Shown: in pieces, positions 1 through 8,107 of the stretch
How positions within the stretch are numbered: the stretch's first letter is position 1
Layout of the letters: each line of letters opens with the position of its first letter
From: Streptomyces sp. CC0208
Lineage (GTDB): Bacteria; Actinomycetota; Actinomycetes; Streptomycetales; Streptomycetaceae
Assembly: GCF_003443735.1 (NCBI RefSeq)
Contig: NZ_CP031969.1
Coordinates: 9,114,001-9,178,000 of the forward strand
Reading direction: 5' to 3'
DNA length: 64,000 bases
Program-made: the position numbers and the translations under genes
The notes under the pieces: generated by a model
Databases searched by the model: none
Told to the model about the DNA's origin: nothing
What the model saw: only the letters and a program-made list of their open reading frames with translations

Positions 1-1255
1 GAGTGTCCAGCCGTTCCCGGCGGAAGAACACGACCACCGAGACAGAGGTCAGGAAGTACAGGAGCATGACCGCCAGCACCGCGACCCCACTGAACCAGGA
101 GAAGAGGCTCAGCACCGGGTCCTTGCCCAGCAGCGCGAAGGACATGACCAACGCGAGCGAGATCACGGTCTGCACGCCGCCGGCCGCCCAGGGCGAGTGG
201 CGTCGGTTGACCGCGGTCAGCCCGCGCGGCAGCAGGCCGTCGCGGCCGAGCGAGAACAGGTAGCGGTTGGCGGAGTTGTGGAAGGCGAGGGCACCGGCGA
301 AGAGGGAGGTGACCAGCAGGATGGGCAGCGCGTCGCCTGCCCAGCCGCCGAACTGCGCGGTGATCGGCGCGAAGACCCAGGACGTGGCGTCGCCGCTCTC
401 CAGTGCCTTCCCGGCGGCCGCGGTGGCGTTCGAGGCGCCATGGGCGGAGACCAGCATCCACGAGGTGAAGGCGAAGAAGACGGTGACGAACATGACGGAC
501 AGGTACGTGGCCCGGGGGACGGTCCTGCGGGGCTCCCGTGCCTCCTCGCCGTAGATCGCTGTGGCCTCGAAGCCGAACATCGACGCCACAGCGAACATCA
601 GCGCCACGCCCGGTGCCCCCTGCAGGGCCGCATGGGGCGAGAAGCTGTGGGCGAAGCCCAGCCCCTCGGGACCGCCGCCCTTGAAGAAGGTCACCAGGGC
701 GAAGGCGAACAGGATGCTGAACTCGGCCAGGACGAAGACGGCGAGGATCTTGGCGCCCATCTCGATCCCGGCGGCACCGAGGATCTGGACGATCACCATG
801 GTGACCAGGACCCAGACCCACCACGGTGTGCTCAGCCCTGCGTACTGCTCGACCAGGCCGCTGACGATGAAGCCGTACAAGCCGTACATGGCGGCCTGGA
901 CCGCACAGTAGGCGAAGAGCGCGACTCCTGCGCTCCCGGAGCCGATGGGGCGGCCGAGCCCCTTGCCGATGTAGGTGTAGAAGGCGCCGGCGTCCACGAC
1001 ATGTCGCCCCATGGCGACGAAGCCGACGGAGAACAGCAGGATGACGGCGCCGACCGCGGCATACGCGGCGGGCGCACCCGCACCGCTGCCGATGGCGACG
1101 GCGATGGGCACGGCACCGGCTATGCCGGTCAGCGGCGCCTGCGCGGAGAGAACGAAGAAGAGGATTCCCAGAACACCGAGGGAGTTGGGTTTGAGCCTGC
1201 CTGCAGCGGAGGGGCTCTGCACGGTCTGTGTTGGTTCGACCGTCTGACTGTCCAC
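1..1255 (-). CDS. APC-superfamily amino acid/amine permease, C-terminus off the window
   Basis: About 418 codons are present; the gene runs off the left edge, so the end of the protein is missing (family members are usually 470-510 residues). The N-terminal motif with PLTGIAGAVP near residues 42-51, followed by repeated hydrophobic segments, is typical of APC permeases that import amino acids or amines. I chose the GTG at 1253-1255 because AGGTGAT lies just upstream; an in-frame GTG at 1264 is possible. The gene follows the TetR gene in the same direction but has its own promoter and a copy of the operator shared with the catabolic genes, so it probably imports that pathway's substrate. The substrate itself cannot be read from sequence. 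Confidence 0.85.
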   Translation of the reverse strand, partial: MDSQTVEPTQTVQSPSAAGRLKPNSLGVLGILFFVLSAQAPLTGIAGAVPIAVAIGSGAGAPAAYAAVGAVILLFSVGFVAMGRHVVDAGAFYTYIGKGLGRPIGSGSAGVALFAYCAVQAAMYGLYGFIVSGLVEQYAGLSTPWWVWVLVTMVIVQILGAAGIEMGAKILAVFVLAEFSILFAFALVTFFKGGGPEGLGFAHSFSPHAALQGAPGVALMFAVASMFGFEATAIYGEEAREPRRTVPRATYLSVMFVTVFFAFTSWMLVSAHGASNATAAAGKALESGDATSWVFAPITAQFGGWAGDALPILLVTSLFAGALAFHNSANRYLFSLGRDGLLPRGLTAVNRRHSPWAAGGVQTVISLALVMSFALLGKDPVLSLFSWFSGVAVLAVMLLYFLTSVSVVVFFRRERLDT

Positions 1256-1288
1256 GCGGATCACCTGCCTGGAAGGGGGAGAGGTTTC

Positions 1289-1341
1289 GTTTCGAGCCAA
1301 ACGAGTTGCTTCATAGTGGGCTGGAACTATCCAGATGGCAA
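1289..1341 (-). promoter_or_regulatory. Permease promoter with copy 1 of the shared operator
   Basis: Reading leftward there is TTGCCA (1336-1341), a 17-bp spacer and CACTAT (1313-1318), a plausible sigma-70-type promoter. Ten bases downstream lies GTTTGGCTCGAAAC (1289-1302), an imperfect inverted repeat matching the operators at 7869-7882 and 7976-7989. A repressor bound here would block this promoter. The TetR protein encoded at 1466-2101 is the obvious candidate, by inference. Confidence 0.6.
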
Positions 1342-1414
1342 GGGTTTGTGTGGTGTTTTTAGGCCACCGCATCGTCGGTATGAGGCCGCGGCCGAGGTGG
1401 CATCCGAGCCGAAC

Positions 1415-1445
1415 GAGGCCCCGGGCGCCAAGCGTCCGGGGCCTC
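1415..1445. terminator. Hairpin terminator downstream of the TetR gene
   Basis: A perfect 10-bp inverted repeat (arms GAGGCCCCGG and CCGGGGCCTC) has an 11-base loop. It begins 20 bp past the TetR stop codon and precedes the permease promoter, so it probably ends the leftward catabolic operon. There is no strong T-run, as is usual in Streptomyces. Confidence 0.65.
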
Positions 1446-1465
1446 ACAACAGGCAGGTCGGCGAG

Positions 1466-2101
1466 TCAGGCGCCGCTGTCGCCCGCACTCTCGCCGTCTG
1501 CGTCGGCGTCGAGCAACCGCAGCAGGGAGCGGAGCTCCTCGATGGCCGCGTCAGTGACCTCGGGTCCGCCGCCCAGAACGAGCTGGTGCAGGACGAGACC
1601 GTCGAGGGCGGCGAAGACCAGCCGCGTCATCGCCCGGTTCGCACCCTCGGGGAGCATCCGGGACAGCTCGCGCTCGGTGGCATCGAAGTACTCGTCGTAC
1701 AGCCCACGGATCAGCGGCAGCAGCTCCGGCCTTCGCCGGGATTCGAGCAGCAGCTCGTACTGGAAGAGCTGGGTGTCCGGATCGGCGGTGACCATCTCGG
1801 ACACTCCGGCCGAGAAGTCGGACACCTTGCCGGTCCCCGGCTCGACCGCGCTGACGCTCAGGCTGGAGCGTACGGTGTGGGCGAGCGCCTCCTCGATCAG
1901 CGCGTCACGGGTGCCGAAGTGGTGGACGACAAGACCGTGGGTGACTCCTGCCTCCTCCGCCACCGCGCGATAGGTGAGCTTGCGCAGACCACCCCGGGCC
2001 ACCACCCGCACGGCCGCGTTGAGCAGGGCCTCCCGGCCCTGCCCGTAGTTCACCCGCTTGCGCGGCCTGCGGCCCTCAGGGGTCCCGGTGGCTTCGGTCA
2101 T
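1466..2101 (-). CDS. TetR-family transcriptional regulator of the catabolic cluster
   Basis: A 211-residue one-component regulator. The N-terminal helix-turn-helix is clear (AVAEEAGVTHGLVVHHFGTR, about residues 45-64), with the conserved HHF/YHF recognition-helix end. The C-terminal half is the variable ligand-binding and dimerisation domain. I start at the ATG at 2099-2101; a longer in-frame extension has no family resemblance. It is the last gene of the leftward run and sits between the catabolic genes and the permease. The shared 14-bp palindromes at the three promoters are its likely operators. The ligand is probably the pathway substrate or an intermediate, by inference. Confidence 0.85.
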   Translation of the reverse strand: MTEATGTPEGRRPRKRVNYGQGREALLNAAVRVVARGGLRKLTYRAVAEEAGVTHGLVVHHFGTRDALIEEALAHTVRSSLSVSAVEPGTGKVSDFSAGVSEMVTADPDTQLFQYELLLESRRRPELLPLIRGLYDEYFDATERELSRMLPEGANRAMTRLVFAALDGLVLHQLVLGGGPEVTDAAIEELRSLLRLLDADADGESAGDSGA

Positions 2102-2230
2102 GGGTGCGACCCTACCGGCCCGTACACGCACGGCGGTCTCTCCCCTGCCCGGCCGCACGGGACGGACAGGTGAAGCACCACGCCGGGCACCGTCGTGGCA
2201 GGCCGGGTGCGGTTCCGCCTGCGGTGGGCA

Positions 2231-3076
2231 TCAGCGCTTGGGGGGCCGGATACCGCGGAACTCCCAGTCGCCGCCGAGCGCGGTGGACAGGACCTCTTCC
2301 GATTCGGTGGGCTGGGCTCCGACGTCCGTACGGATCGAGGTGGGGCCGGTGACGATGTGGTTGGTGAGCCGCCCCAGGCCCTCGACCTCGACCTCGACGA
2401 CGTCACCGGGCTGGACAGGGCGGGAGTTGGCCGGGGTACCGGAGAGCAGCACGTCGCCGGGGTGGAGAGTGATGGTGCGCGCGATGTCGGCGACGAGGTA
2501 GTGCATGTCCCACTCCATCTCATCCGTCGAACCGTCCTGTACGAGCTCGCCGTTGACGTACGTGCGCAGGTACTTGCCGTGGAAGTCCCAGTCGGTGACC
2601 AGGCCCGGGCCGAGCGGACACAGGGTGTCGGAGCCCTTCACCCGCAGCATCGAACCGGCGTCGGTGTCGCGGAAGTCGTGCAGGCCGTAGTCGTTGGCCA
2701 CGGTGTAGCCCGCGATGTACTCGCCTGCCTCGGCAGGGGAGATGTTGCGCGCGGTCCGGCCGATGACGATCGCCACCTCTCCCTCGTAGTTGAGCCACTT
2801 ACAGCCCTCGGGGCGGACGATGGCGCCCTTGTGGGAGTTGAGGGCGGAGGTCGGCTTGTGGAAGTACGTCGGCGTCGGGGTCAGCTGGATCTGGAACTCG
2901 TCGACCCGGCTGCGGTGGTTGAGGTGAACGGCGACGACCTTGGACGGCACGACCGGCGGCAGGTGCTGGGCGTCCTCGATCTTGACCCGGCGGCCGTCCC
3001 CGGCGACGAGTTCGTCACCGTCGCGGACGGTCTCGACAGCGGCTCCGTCGAGGAGGGCACGGCGGTATTCGGGCAT
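2231..3076 (-). CDS. FAH-family hydrolase/isomerase-decarboxylase (HpaG-like)
   Basis: A 281-residue protein of the fumarylacetoacetate hydrolase fold. Visible family features are NYEGEVAIVIGR (the metal-binding Glu region), YTVANDYGLHDFR, and the C-terminal stretch LLSGTPANSRPVQPGD. In the homoprotocatechuate meta-cleavage pathway, HpaG-type members decarboxylate and isomerise the oxidised ring-cleavage product. The neighbouring HpaD-like dioxygenase and HpaE-like dehydrogenase support that role here. It starts 12 bp after the dioxygenase stop in the same transcript. Other FAH-fold activities, such as a hydratase, cannot be excluded. Confidence 0.8.
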   Translation of the reverse strand: MPEYRRALLDGAAVETVRDGDELVAGDGRRVKIEDAQHLPPVVPSKVVAVHLNHRSRVDEFQIQLTPTPTYFHKPTSALNSHKGAIVRPEGCKWLNYEGEVAIVIGRTARNISPAEAGEYIAGYTVANDYGLHDFRDTDAGSMLRVKGSDTLCPLGPGLVTDWDFHGKYLRTYVNGELVQDGSTDEMEWDMHYLVADIARTITLHPGDVLLSGTPANSRPVQPGDVVEVEVEGLGRLTNHIVTGPTSIRTDVGAQPTESEEVLSTALGGDWEFRGIRPPKR

Positions 3077-3088
3077 GGCGGGGCCTTT

Positions 3089-4024
3089 CTAGGAGCGGCT
3101 GTGCGGGGTGCGGGGGGAGACGGACGCGGGCGCGCCGGTGCCGGTCCAGCCCTCGGCCGGGCGGTCGAACCAGAGGTGGACCTGGCCGGTGCCGATGGAG
3201 TTCTCGTACTCGCCGTACTGACGTGCCTCGGCGACGCATGCCTGCTCGCCGAGGGCGCCGGCCATCATCAGGTAGTGGTAGAAGCGGGCCTCGGGCTTGT
3301 ACTTCCAGAACTCGTCCATGGTGTCGAGGACCTTGTCGTGGCGGCCCTCCTTGAACCAGGCGATGCGTTCGTAGTCGGCATCGCGGGCCTCGGACGTGAA
3401 GATGTGGCCGGGGTCGCTCGACTCGTGGTCGCGAAGCTCGCGCAGCGGCCAGAAGGTGTGCGACAGCGCTCCGGAGGCGATCAGCAGCACGCGGCGGCCA
3501 GGAGTGGCGGCGATACCGTCCGCCAGGGCGCGGCCGAGCCGCAGGTGGTCCTCCATGTCACCGGTCTGGCAGACGCCGATGGTCACCCATCGCTTGTCCG
3601 GCAGCCCCTCGCCGAGGAACTTCCACAGGTTGATGGTGGCGTAGTAGATCGGGAGGTACTCGTCGTCGATCGCGGTGACCCAGGTGCCGTGCTTGTCGGC
3701 GAACCGGGCGATGTTGTGGGCCAGTTCGGGATCACCCGGGAAGTCGTACGGCATCCGGCACATGCCGCGCGGCAGTTCCTCGGAGGTGAACAGTCCGGCC
3801 CTGCGCTGCTGGGCGGTGACGACGAACTCGACGGTGGTGGCCCAGTGCGAGTCCAGGACCACGACGGTGTTGTAGTCGTCACTGTCGAAGACGTCCTCGC
3901 GGAGCTGTCGCAAGCCGGTGACGAGGGTGATCTCCTTGCCCTGGTTCAGCTCGAGCCGGTCCCCCTCCGGCAGCACGATGGTGGGGACGTGGGCGAGCAG
4001 GCCCGCCCCGACGATTTCACCCAT
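3089..4024 (-). CDS. hpaD: Class III extradiol ring-cleavage dioxygenase (HpaD/LigB-like)
   Basis: A 311-residue protein resembling 3,4-dihydroxyphenylacetate 2,3-dioxygenases of the LigB superfamily, which open a catechol ring next to the hydroxyls using Fe(II) and oxygen. Candidate metal ligands are His12 (LLAHVP) and His60 (LDSHW); the ASGALSHTFW and GTGQVHLWF stretches are also family-typical. Length is normal. Its start overlaps the end of the aldehyde dehydrogenase gene by 8 bp (ATGGGTGA), indicating translational coupling. The exact catechol is unknown; the flanking HpaE-like and HpaG-like enzymes point to a side-chain-bearing catechol such as homoprotocatechuate or an amine-derived analogue. 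Confidence 0.8.
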   Translation of the reverse strand: MGEIVGAGLLAHVPTIVLPEGDRLELNQGKEITLVTGLRQLREDVFDSDDYNTVVVLDSHWATTVEFVVTAQQRRAGLFTSEELPRGMCRMPYDFPGDPELAHNIARFADKHGTWVTAIDDEYLPIYYATINLWKFLGEGLPDKRWVTIGVCQTGDMEDHLRLGRALADGIAATPGRRVLLIASGALSHTFWPLRELRDHESSDPGHIFTSEARDADYERIAWFKEGRHDKVLDTMDEFWKYKPEARFYHYLMMAGALGEQACVAEARQYGEYENSIGTGQVHLWFDRPAEGWTGTGAPASVSPRTPHSRS

Positions 4025-5480
4025 GGTCTTGCCATCCGTTCGGTGCGGTGACGGTGTTCTTGACGTCGCAGTAGAAGTCGAAGCTCCATGTGCCGCCCTC
4101 CCGGCCGACGCCCGAGTGGCGGGAGCCGCCGAAGGGAGCCTGGAGGTCGCGTACGAAGAAGCAGTTGACCCAGACCGTGCCCGCGACGAGCCGCGCGGTG
4201 ACCCGCTTGGCGCGCTCGTGGTCGCCGGTGACGAGGGTGGCGGCCAGACCGAAGCGGGTGTCGTTGGCGAAGCGCACGGCCTCTTCCTCGTCGCCGAAGG
4301 TCTGGAGCGTCAGGACCGGACCGAAGACCTCCTCCTGCACGATCTCCGAGTCCTGGGCGACGTCGGTGAGGAGGGTCGGCTCGTAGTACAGAGCGTCCTT
4401 GCGCTTGCCGCCGATGACCGCGCGAGCCCCGTCGTCGAGCGCGCGACGCACGAAGCCGTCGATCTTCTCCAGCTGGCGCGGGTGGATGTTGGGGCCGAGG
4501 TCGGTGCCCTCGTCACGCGGGTCACCCTGTCTGAGCCGGCTCGCCTTTTCCACGAACCGGCGGGTGAACTCGTCCGAGACCGCCTCCTCGACAAGGATGC
4601 GGGTCGCGGCCAGGCATACCTGCCCGGCGTTGTCGTACTGCTCCACCGCCAGGTCCACGGCGAGGTCGAGGTCCGCGTCGGCGAAGACCAACAGCGGTGA
4701 CTTTCCGCCGAGTTCGAGGCTGAGAGGGGTGAGGTTGGCGGCGGCCGCCCGGGCGATGTGCTGGGCGGTGGGCACGGAACCGGTGAAGCTGATCCGGCGG
4801 ACGTCCGGGTGCGAGACAAGAGCGTTGCCGACCTCGGTGCCGTATCCCTGCACGACGTTGAGGACACCGGCCGGCAGCCCTGCCTCGGCCGCGATGTCGG
4901 CGAGCAGCGAAGCAGTGAGCGGGGACCACTCGGCGGGCTTGAGGATCACCGTGTTCCCGGCGGCCAGCGCCGGGGCGACCTTCCAGGTGGCCAGCATCAG
5001 CGGGGCGTTCCACGGCGTGATCAGCACGCACGGGCCCGCCGGGTCCCAGCTCACGTGGTTCGTGTGGCCGCGGGAGGCGAAGTCCTCGTGCTCCAGCTTC
5101 AGCAGCCAGTCGGCGAAGAAGCGGAAGTTGTGCGCCACGCGCGGCATCACACCGCGGCGGTGGGAACGCAGGAGGGCGCCGTTGTCGAGCGTCTCGACAT
5201 TGGCGAGGTCCTCGATGCGCTTCTCGACTCCGTCGGCGATGGCGTGCAGGATGCGGGCGCGCTCGGCGCGCGACGTGGCGGCCCAGGCGGGAAAGGCGGC
5301 GCGAGCGGCGGCGACGGCCGCCGCGGCCTCCGTCGCCGTGCCCCGGGAGATCTCTCCAAGGGTGCTTCCGTCGATCGGCGACACGTCGGTGAACGTCTCG
5401 ACGGACGCCACGCGTTCCCCGCCGATCCAGTGCCGGGTGTCGACGGCGACCCCGGCCACCGTGGTGATGTGCTCGGTCAT
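4017..5480 (-). CDS. hpaE: NAD(P)-dependent aldehyde dehydrogenase (HpaE-like)
   Basis: A 487-residue ALDH-superfamily enzyme. FTGS (232-235) lies in the cofactor site, LELGGKSP carries the general base Glu256, and NAGQVCLA carries the nucleophile Cys289. Similarity and context fit oxidation of the semialdehyde formed by the neighbouring extradiol dioxygenase, as in the homoprotocatechuate pathway. I start at the ATG at 5478-5480, preceded by GGAG; the 60 extra in-frame codons upstream overlap the preceding intergenic region and gene and do not look like ALDH. No key residue is missing. Confidence 0.88.
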   Translation of the reverse strand: MTEHITTVAGVAVDTRHWIGGERVASVETFTDVSPIDGSTLGEISRGTATEAAAAVAAARAAFPAWAATSRAERARILHAIADGVEKRIEDLANVETLDNGALLRSHRRGVMPRVAHNFRFFADWLLKLEHEDFASRGHTNHVSWDPAGPCVLITPWNAPLMLATWKVAPALAAGNTVILKPAEWSPLTASLLADIAAEAGLPAGVLNVVQGYGTEVGNALVSHPDVRRISFTGSVPTAQHIARAAAANLTPLSLELGGKSPLLVFADADLDLAVDLAVEQYDNAGQVCLAATRILVEEAVSDEFTRRFVEKASRLRQGDPRDEGTDLGPNIHPRQLEKIDGFVRRALDDGARAVIGGKRKDALYYEPTLLTDVAQDSEIVQEEVFGPVLTLQTFGDEEEAVRFANDTRFGLAATLVTGDHERAKRVTARLVAGTVWVNCFFVRDLQAPFGGSRHSGVGREGGTWSFDFYCDVKNTVTAPNGWQDHG

Positions 5481-5514
5481 GTCCGGTCTCCAGGTCTTCT
5501 GATGCGTAAGGGGG

Positions 5515-6321
5515 TTACTCGGCCTCGGAGGTGCCGGATTCCAGCAGTCGACCGCCGTCCCAGACGACGCCCACCTGCCGGTAGTACGCGGCGATCGGCT
5601 CTCGGATCTCCAGCCGGGCCAGCTCTTCCGTCGGCGCCTCGAACAGCTCCAGTTCCGCATCGCCGACCCACGGCTGTCCGGCCTCGAACGACGCGGCGCC
5701 GGTCTCGATCAACTCGTCGAGCGCGAGGCCCTTGCCGTTCTCGATGGAGGGAAGCCAGCGGTGGTGGGCCATCGGGTGGCCGTTGACGAAGCCGTTGGTC
5801 TCGGACGGCTCGCGCAGGGTCACCACCGTCTGTGCCAGGCGTCGGTCGGCTGCGGCGAGGGTGGCGCCGAAGCGGGCTCCGGCCTCGATGCGCGGGGCCG
5901 GACCGTACAGGTGCGGGCGCGTCTGGTGGATCGAACCGAGCTTCTTCGGGTAGCCCTGGTGCAGCCCGCGGGCGATCGCGAAGTCCTTGTCGACCCAGAT
6001 GTACACGCAGCGCGAGTACGTCCGCCCCTGGTACGAGCAGCGGACGACGGCGAAGGCCTCCTTGTACTGGGCGCGCACCGGGTCCAGCAGCTCCTCCTTC
6101 GTACCGGAGCAGGACTGCCAGTCGGCCCAGATCAGCGCGACCGCGCCCGGGTCCTCCTCGGCGAGTTCCAGCGGTGCGGGCAGCAACTCCCGTACACGTG
6201 CGGGATCGGTGCGGTACTCGATCGTGAGCAGGTCGCCGGAGTAGTGCCAGGGGGGTGAGGGGATCAGGGACGATGATCCGGTCGCCGTCTTGGGATGGAA
6301 GTAACCACGGACGCTGGCCAT
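5515..6321 (-). CDS. Acetoacetate-decarboxylase-family (ADC-like) protein
   Basis: A 268-residue protein of the acetoacetate decarboxylase fold, recognised from the PPWHYSGDLLTIEYRTDP opening and the GYPKKLGSI segment, where ADC enzymes carry a Schiff-base lysine. Many members outside true ADC have other C-C or C-O chemistry in aromatic and amine catabolism. Its place between the ALDH and the ferredoxin reductase genes makes a role in this pathway likely, but the step is not known. Spacing to the ALDH start is 34 bp, and it begins 12 bp after the reductase stop. Confidence 0.75.
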   Translation of the reverse strand: MASVRGYFHPKTATGSSSLIPSPPWHYSGDLLTIEYRTDPARVRELLPAPLELAEEDPGAVALIWADWQSCSGTKEELLDPVRAQYKEAFAVVRCSYQGRTYSRCVYIWVDKDFAIARGLHQGYPKKLGSIHQTRPHLYGPAPRIEAGARFGATLAAADRRLAQTVVTLREPSETNGFVNGHPMAHHRWLPSIENGKGLALDELIETGAASFEAGQPWVGDAELELFEAPTEELARLEIREPIAAYYRQVGVVWDGGRLLESGTSEAE

Positions 6322-6333
6322 GACGTTGGTTCC

Positions 6334-7548
6334 TTACGCGGTGAGGGCGGGCTGCTTGAGCAGCTGGGCGCGGTAGCGGGCGGCGCCGGTGGCAGCGGCT
6401 GGGCCGCCGAGGGCGACGACGCCGACGAGCTGCCCGCCGTCGGTGTGGTAGCCGACGAGCATGTCGCCGCCCGGATCGCCGGCCAGGACGCGGATGTCGG
6501 CGAGGCCGAGTACGGGGGAACCGAAGGACTGCAGCCGGAAGTCGTGCTGGTCGCTCCAGAAGGTGGGCAGCGGCGCGAACGGCGGCAAGCCGGCTTCCGC
6601 ACCCGTGAGATGAGCCATCAGTGCCTTGGCCGCATGTTTCGCGGTGTCGCCGGGGATCGACCAGTGCTCGACCCGGCGCGGTACGCCGTCGTAGCGGGCA
6701 TTGGGGAAGCGGGCGACGTCGCCGACCGCGACGACGTACGGCAGTCCGCCGACCCGCAGCTGCCCGTCGGTGAGCACGCCGTCGGTCAGGTCGAGACCGT
6801 TGCCGTCGAGCCACTCGGTGTTGGCGACGGAGCCGACCGACTCCACGACCACATCGGCCGGGAGCACTGTCCCGTCACTCAGTACGACCCCGGTGACGTG
6901 CTCCTCGCCCTCGAACCCCGAGACACCCGCACCGAGAGCGAAGCGCACACCGCGTTCCTCGTGCCGCCCCAGCAGCGCGCGGGCCGGCAGCTCGCCGAGT
7001 GGTCCGACCATGGGCAGCGGCAGCGGGTCGACCACGGTGACGTCCGTGACGCCGAGACCGACCGCGGTGGCGGCCACCTCGCAGCCGATGAACCCGGCAC
7101 CGATGACGACGACCCGGGCGCCCGGCCGGACCAGCTCCGCACGCAGGGCCTGAGCGTCACCGAAAGTCCGTACGGTGTGACGGCCGACCGCGGGGCCTTC
7201 GCAGCGCAGGCGCCGGGGACGCATACCCGTGGCGACGACCAGTCCGTCGAAAGGCAGCTCCTCGCCGCTGTCGAGCACGACGACCCGCTCGGCGAGTCGG
7301 GCGCTCGTGACGCTCGTACCGAGCCGCCACTCCACGTCGGCCGCGCTCGCCTTGGGAGCGAAGGCCAGGGACTCGAACGACGCCTTTCCGGCCAGCGCTT
7401 CCTTGGAGAGAGGCGGCCGGTTGTACGGCATGTGGGGCTCGTCACCGATCACGGTGATCGCGCCGGTCCACCCGGCGCCGCGGAGTTGTTCGGCCGCGCG
7501 CAGGCCGCCGATGGAGGCCCCGGCCACGATGATGCGCTGCGTCGTCAT
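6334..7548 (-). CDS. FAD-dependent NAD(P)H:ferredoxin reductase
   Basis: A 404-residue pyridine-nucleotide-disulfide-oxidoreductase-family flavoprotein of the putidaredoxin-reductase type. The N-terminal FAD-binding motif is VAGASIGGLRAA (residues 8-19), and the second Rossmann motif VIGAGFIGCEVA near residue 150 binds NAD(P)H. It starts 5 bp after the ferredoxin stop, so the two are co-expressed. Together with the ferredoxin it should deliver electrons to the P450 at 9485-10783, which shares the regulatory site. I start at the ATG at 7546-7548; the upstream extension overlaps the ferredoxin gene. Confidence 0.87.
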   Translation of the reverse strand: MTTQRIIVAGASIGGLRAAEQLRGAGWTGAITVIGDEPHMPYNRPPLSKEALAGKASFESLAFAPKASAADVEWRLGTSVTSARLAERVVVLDSGEELPFDGLVVATGMRPRRLRCEGPAVGRHTVRTFGDAQALRAELVRPGARVVVIGAGFIGCEVAATAVGLGVTDVTVVDPLPLPMVGPLGELPARALLGRHEERGVRFALGAGVSGFEGEEHVTGVVLSDGTVLPADVVVESVGSVANTEWLDGNGLDLTDGVLTDGQLRVGGLPYVVAVGDVARFPNARYDGVPRRVEHWSIPGDTAKHAAKALMAHLTGAEAGLPPFAPLPTFWSDQHDFRLQSFGSPVLGLADIRVLAGDPGGDMLVGYHTDGGQLVGVVALGGPAAATGAARYRAQLLKQPALTA

Positions 7549-7553
7549 GCCGC

Positions 7554-7742
7554 TCAGTCCTCGATCCGGATGGCCTGCAGCGGACAGACGTCCGCGGCCT
7601 CCTCGACCTCGTCGCGCAGGGTGTCGTCCGGGTCGCTGACGTAGGCCAGCCGTCCGTTGTCGTCCAGCTGGAAAACGTCGGGGGCCGCGAAGACGCACTG
7701 TCCGTGGTCCTTGCACTTGTTCATGTCGACGACGACCTTCAT
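7554..7742 (-). CDS. 3Fe-4S-type ferredoxin
   Basis: A 62-residue ferredoxin. Cysteines 10 and 16 (CKDHGQC) and Cys53 (CPLQAI) form the three-cysteine pattern typical of actinobacterial P450 partners; the usual fourth cysteine position is His13, which favours a 3Fe-4S cluster. The ATG at 7740-7742 has a perfect AGGAGG upstream. It is the first gene of the leftward operon and is transcribed from the promoter carrying operator copy 2. It should shuttle electrons from the adjacent reductase to the P450. Confidence 0.9.
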   Translation of the reverse strand: MKVVVDMNKCKDHGQCVFAAPDVFQLDDNGRLAYVSDPDDTLRDEVEEAADVCPLQAIRIED

Positions 7743-7868
7743 GGCCGGTCCTCCTGGAAGGTGGGTGCGCCGGAGCGGGCGGGAGCGAGGGGCAGGGGCG
7801 GGATGGAAGGGCCCGGCCTGTGGCCGGGCCCCCAGCCACAGGGGGACGGGAAGCCGAACCCCTGACTC

Positions 7869-7911
7869 GTTTGGCTTCAAACAACATAGGAAGCCGCCAC
7901 GCTCTGGTCAA
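7869..7911 (-). promoter_or_regulatory. Promoter of the ferredoxin-led operon with operator copy 2
   Basis: Reading leftward there is TTGACC (7906-7911), a 17-bp spacer and TATGTT (7883-7888), close to the sigma-70 consensus. Directly after it lies the perfect inverted repeat GTTTGAAGCCAAAC (7869-7882; 5-bp arms GTTTG/CAAAC). A protein bound here would cover the start site. Confidence 0.7.
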
Positions 7912-7948
7912 TACCTATCCGGATGGATAAATTCTTTGGCGCACCCCC

Positions 7949-7989
7949 TTGCGGGAAGGTGGCCACCTCCATACCGTTTGGCTTCAAAT
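7949..7989 (+). promoter_or_regulatory. Promoter of the glutamine-synthetase-like/P450 pair with operator copy 3
   Basis: Reading rightward there is TTGCGG (7949-7954), a 17-bp spacer and TACCGT (7972-7977), overlapping GTTTGGCTTCAAAT (7976-7989), which differs from operator copy 2 by one arm base. The two divergent operators are 107 bp apart centre to centre, so one regulator could control both directions. CTATCC-RGATGG also recurs at 1327-1338 and 7915-7926; its meaning is unclear. Confidence 0.6.
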
Positions 7990-8107
7990 GATTAACCGGG
8001 GCTTCACGACCGCGGCATCGCCCGGCGCCCCGACCAGTCTTCGCTCCGCCACCCTCCCCCCGGGCTCGACGCCCGAGAGGTGCCCCGAATCCGCCGAGGA
8101 GACATCG

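Noticed and set aside
197-2173. A 658-codon rightward open frame across the permease and TetR genes
   Set aside because: It is opposite to two genes with clear family motifs and its product is low-complexity Gly/Asp/Glu/Arg; long antisense frames are normal at this GC content. The same reasoning removes the long frames at 2195-4051, 4758-5786, 6295-7644, 7877-9817, 8497-10938, 12523-13608, 30391-31599 and 32055-33173.
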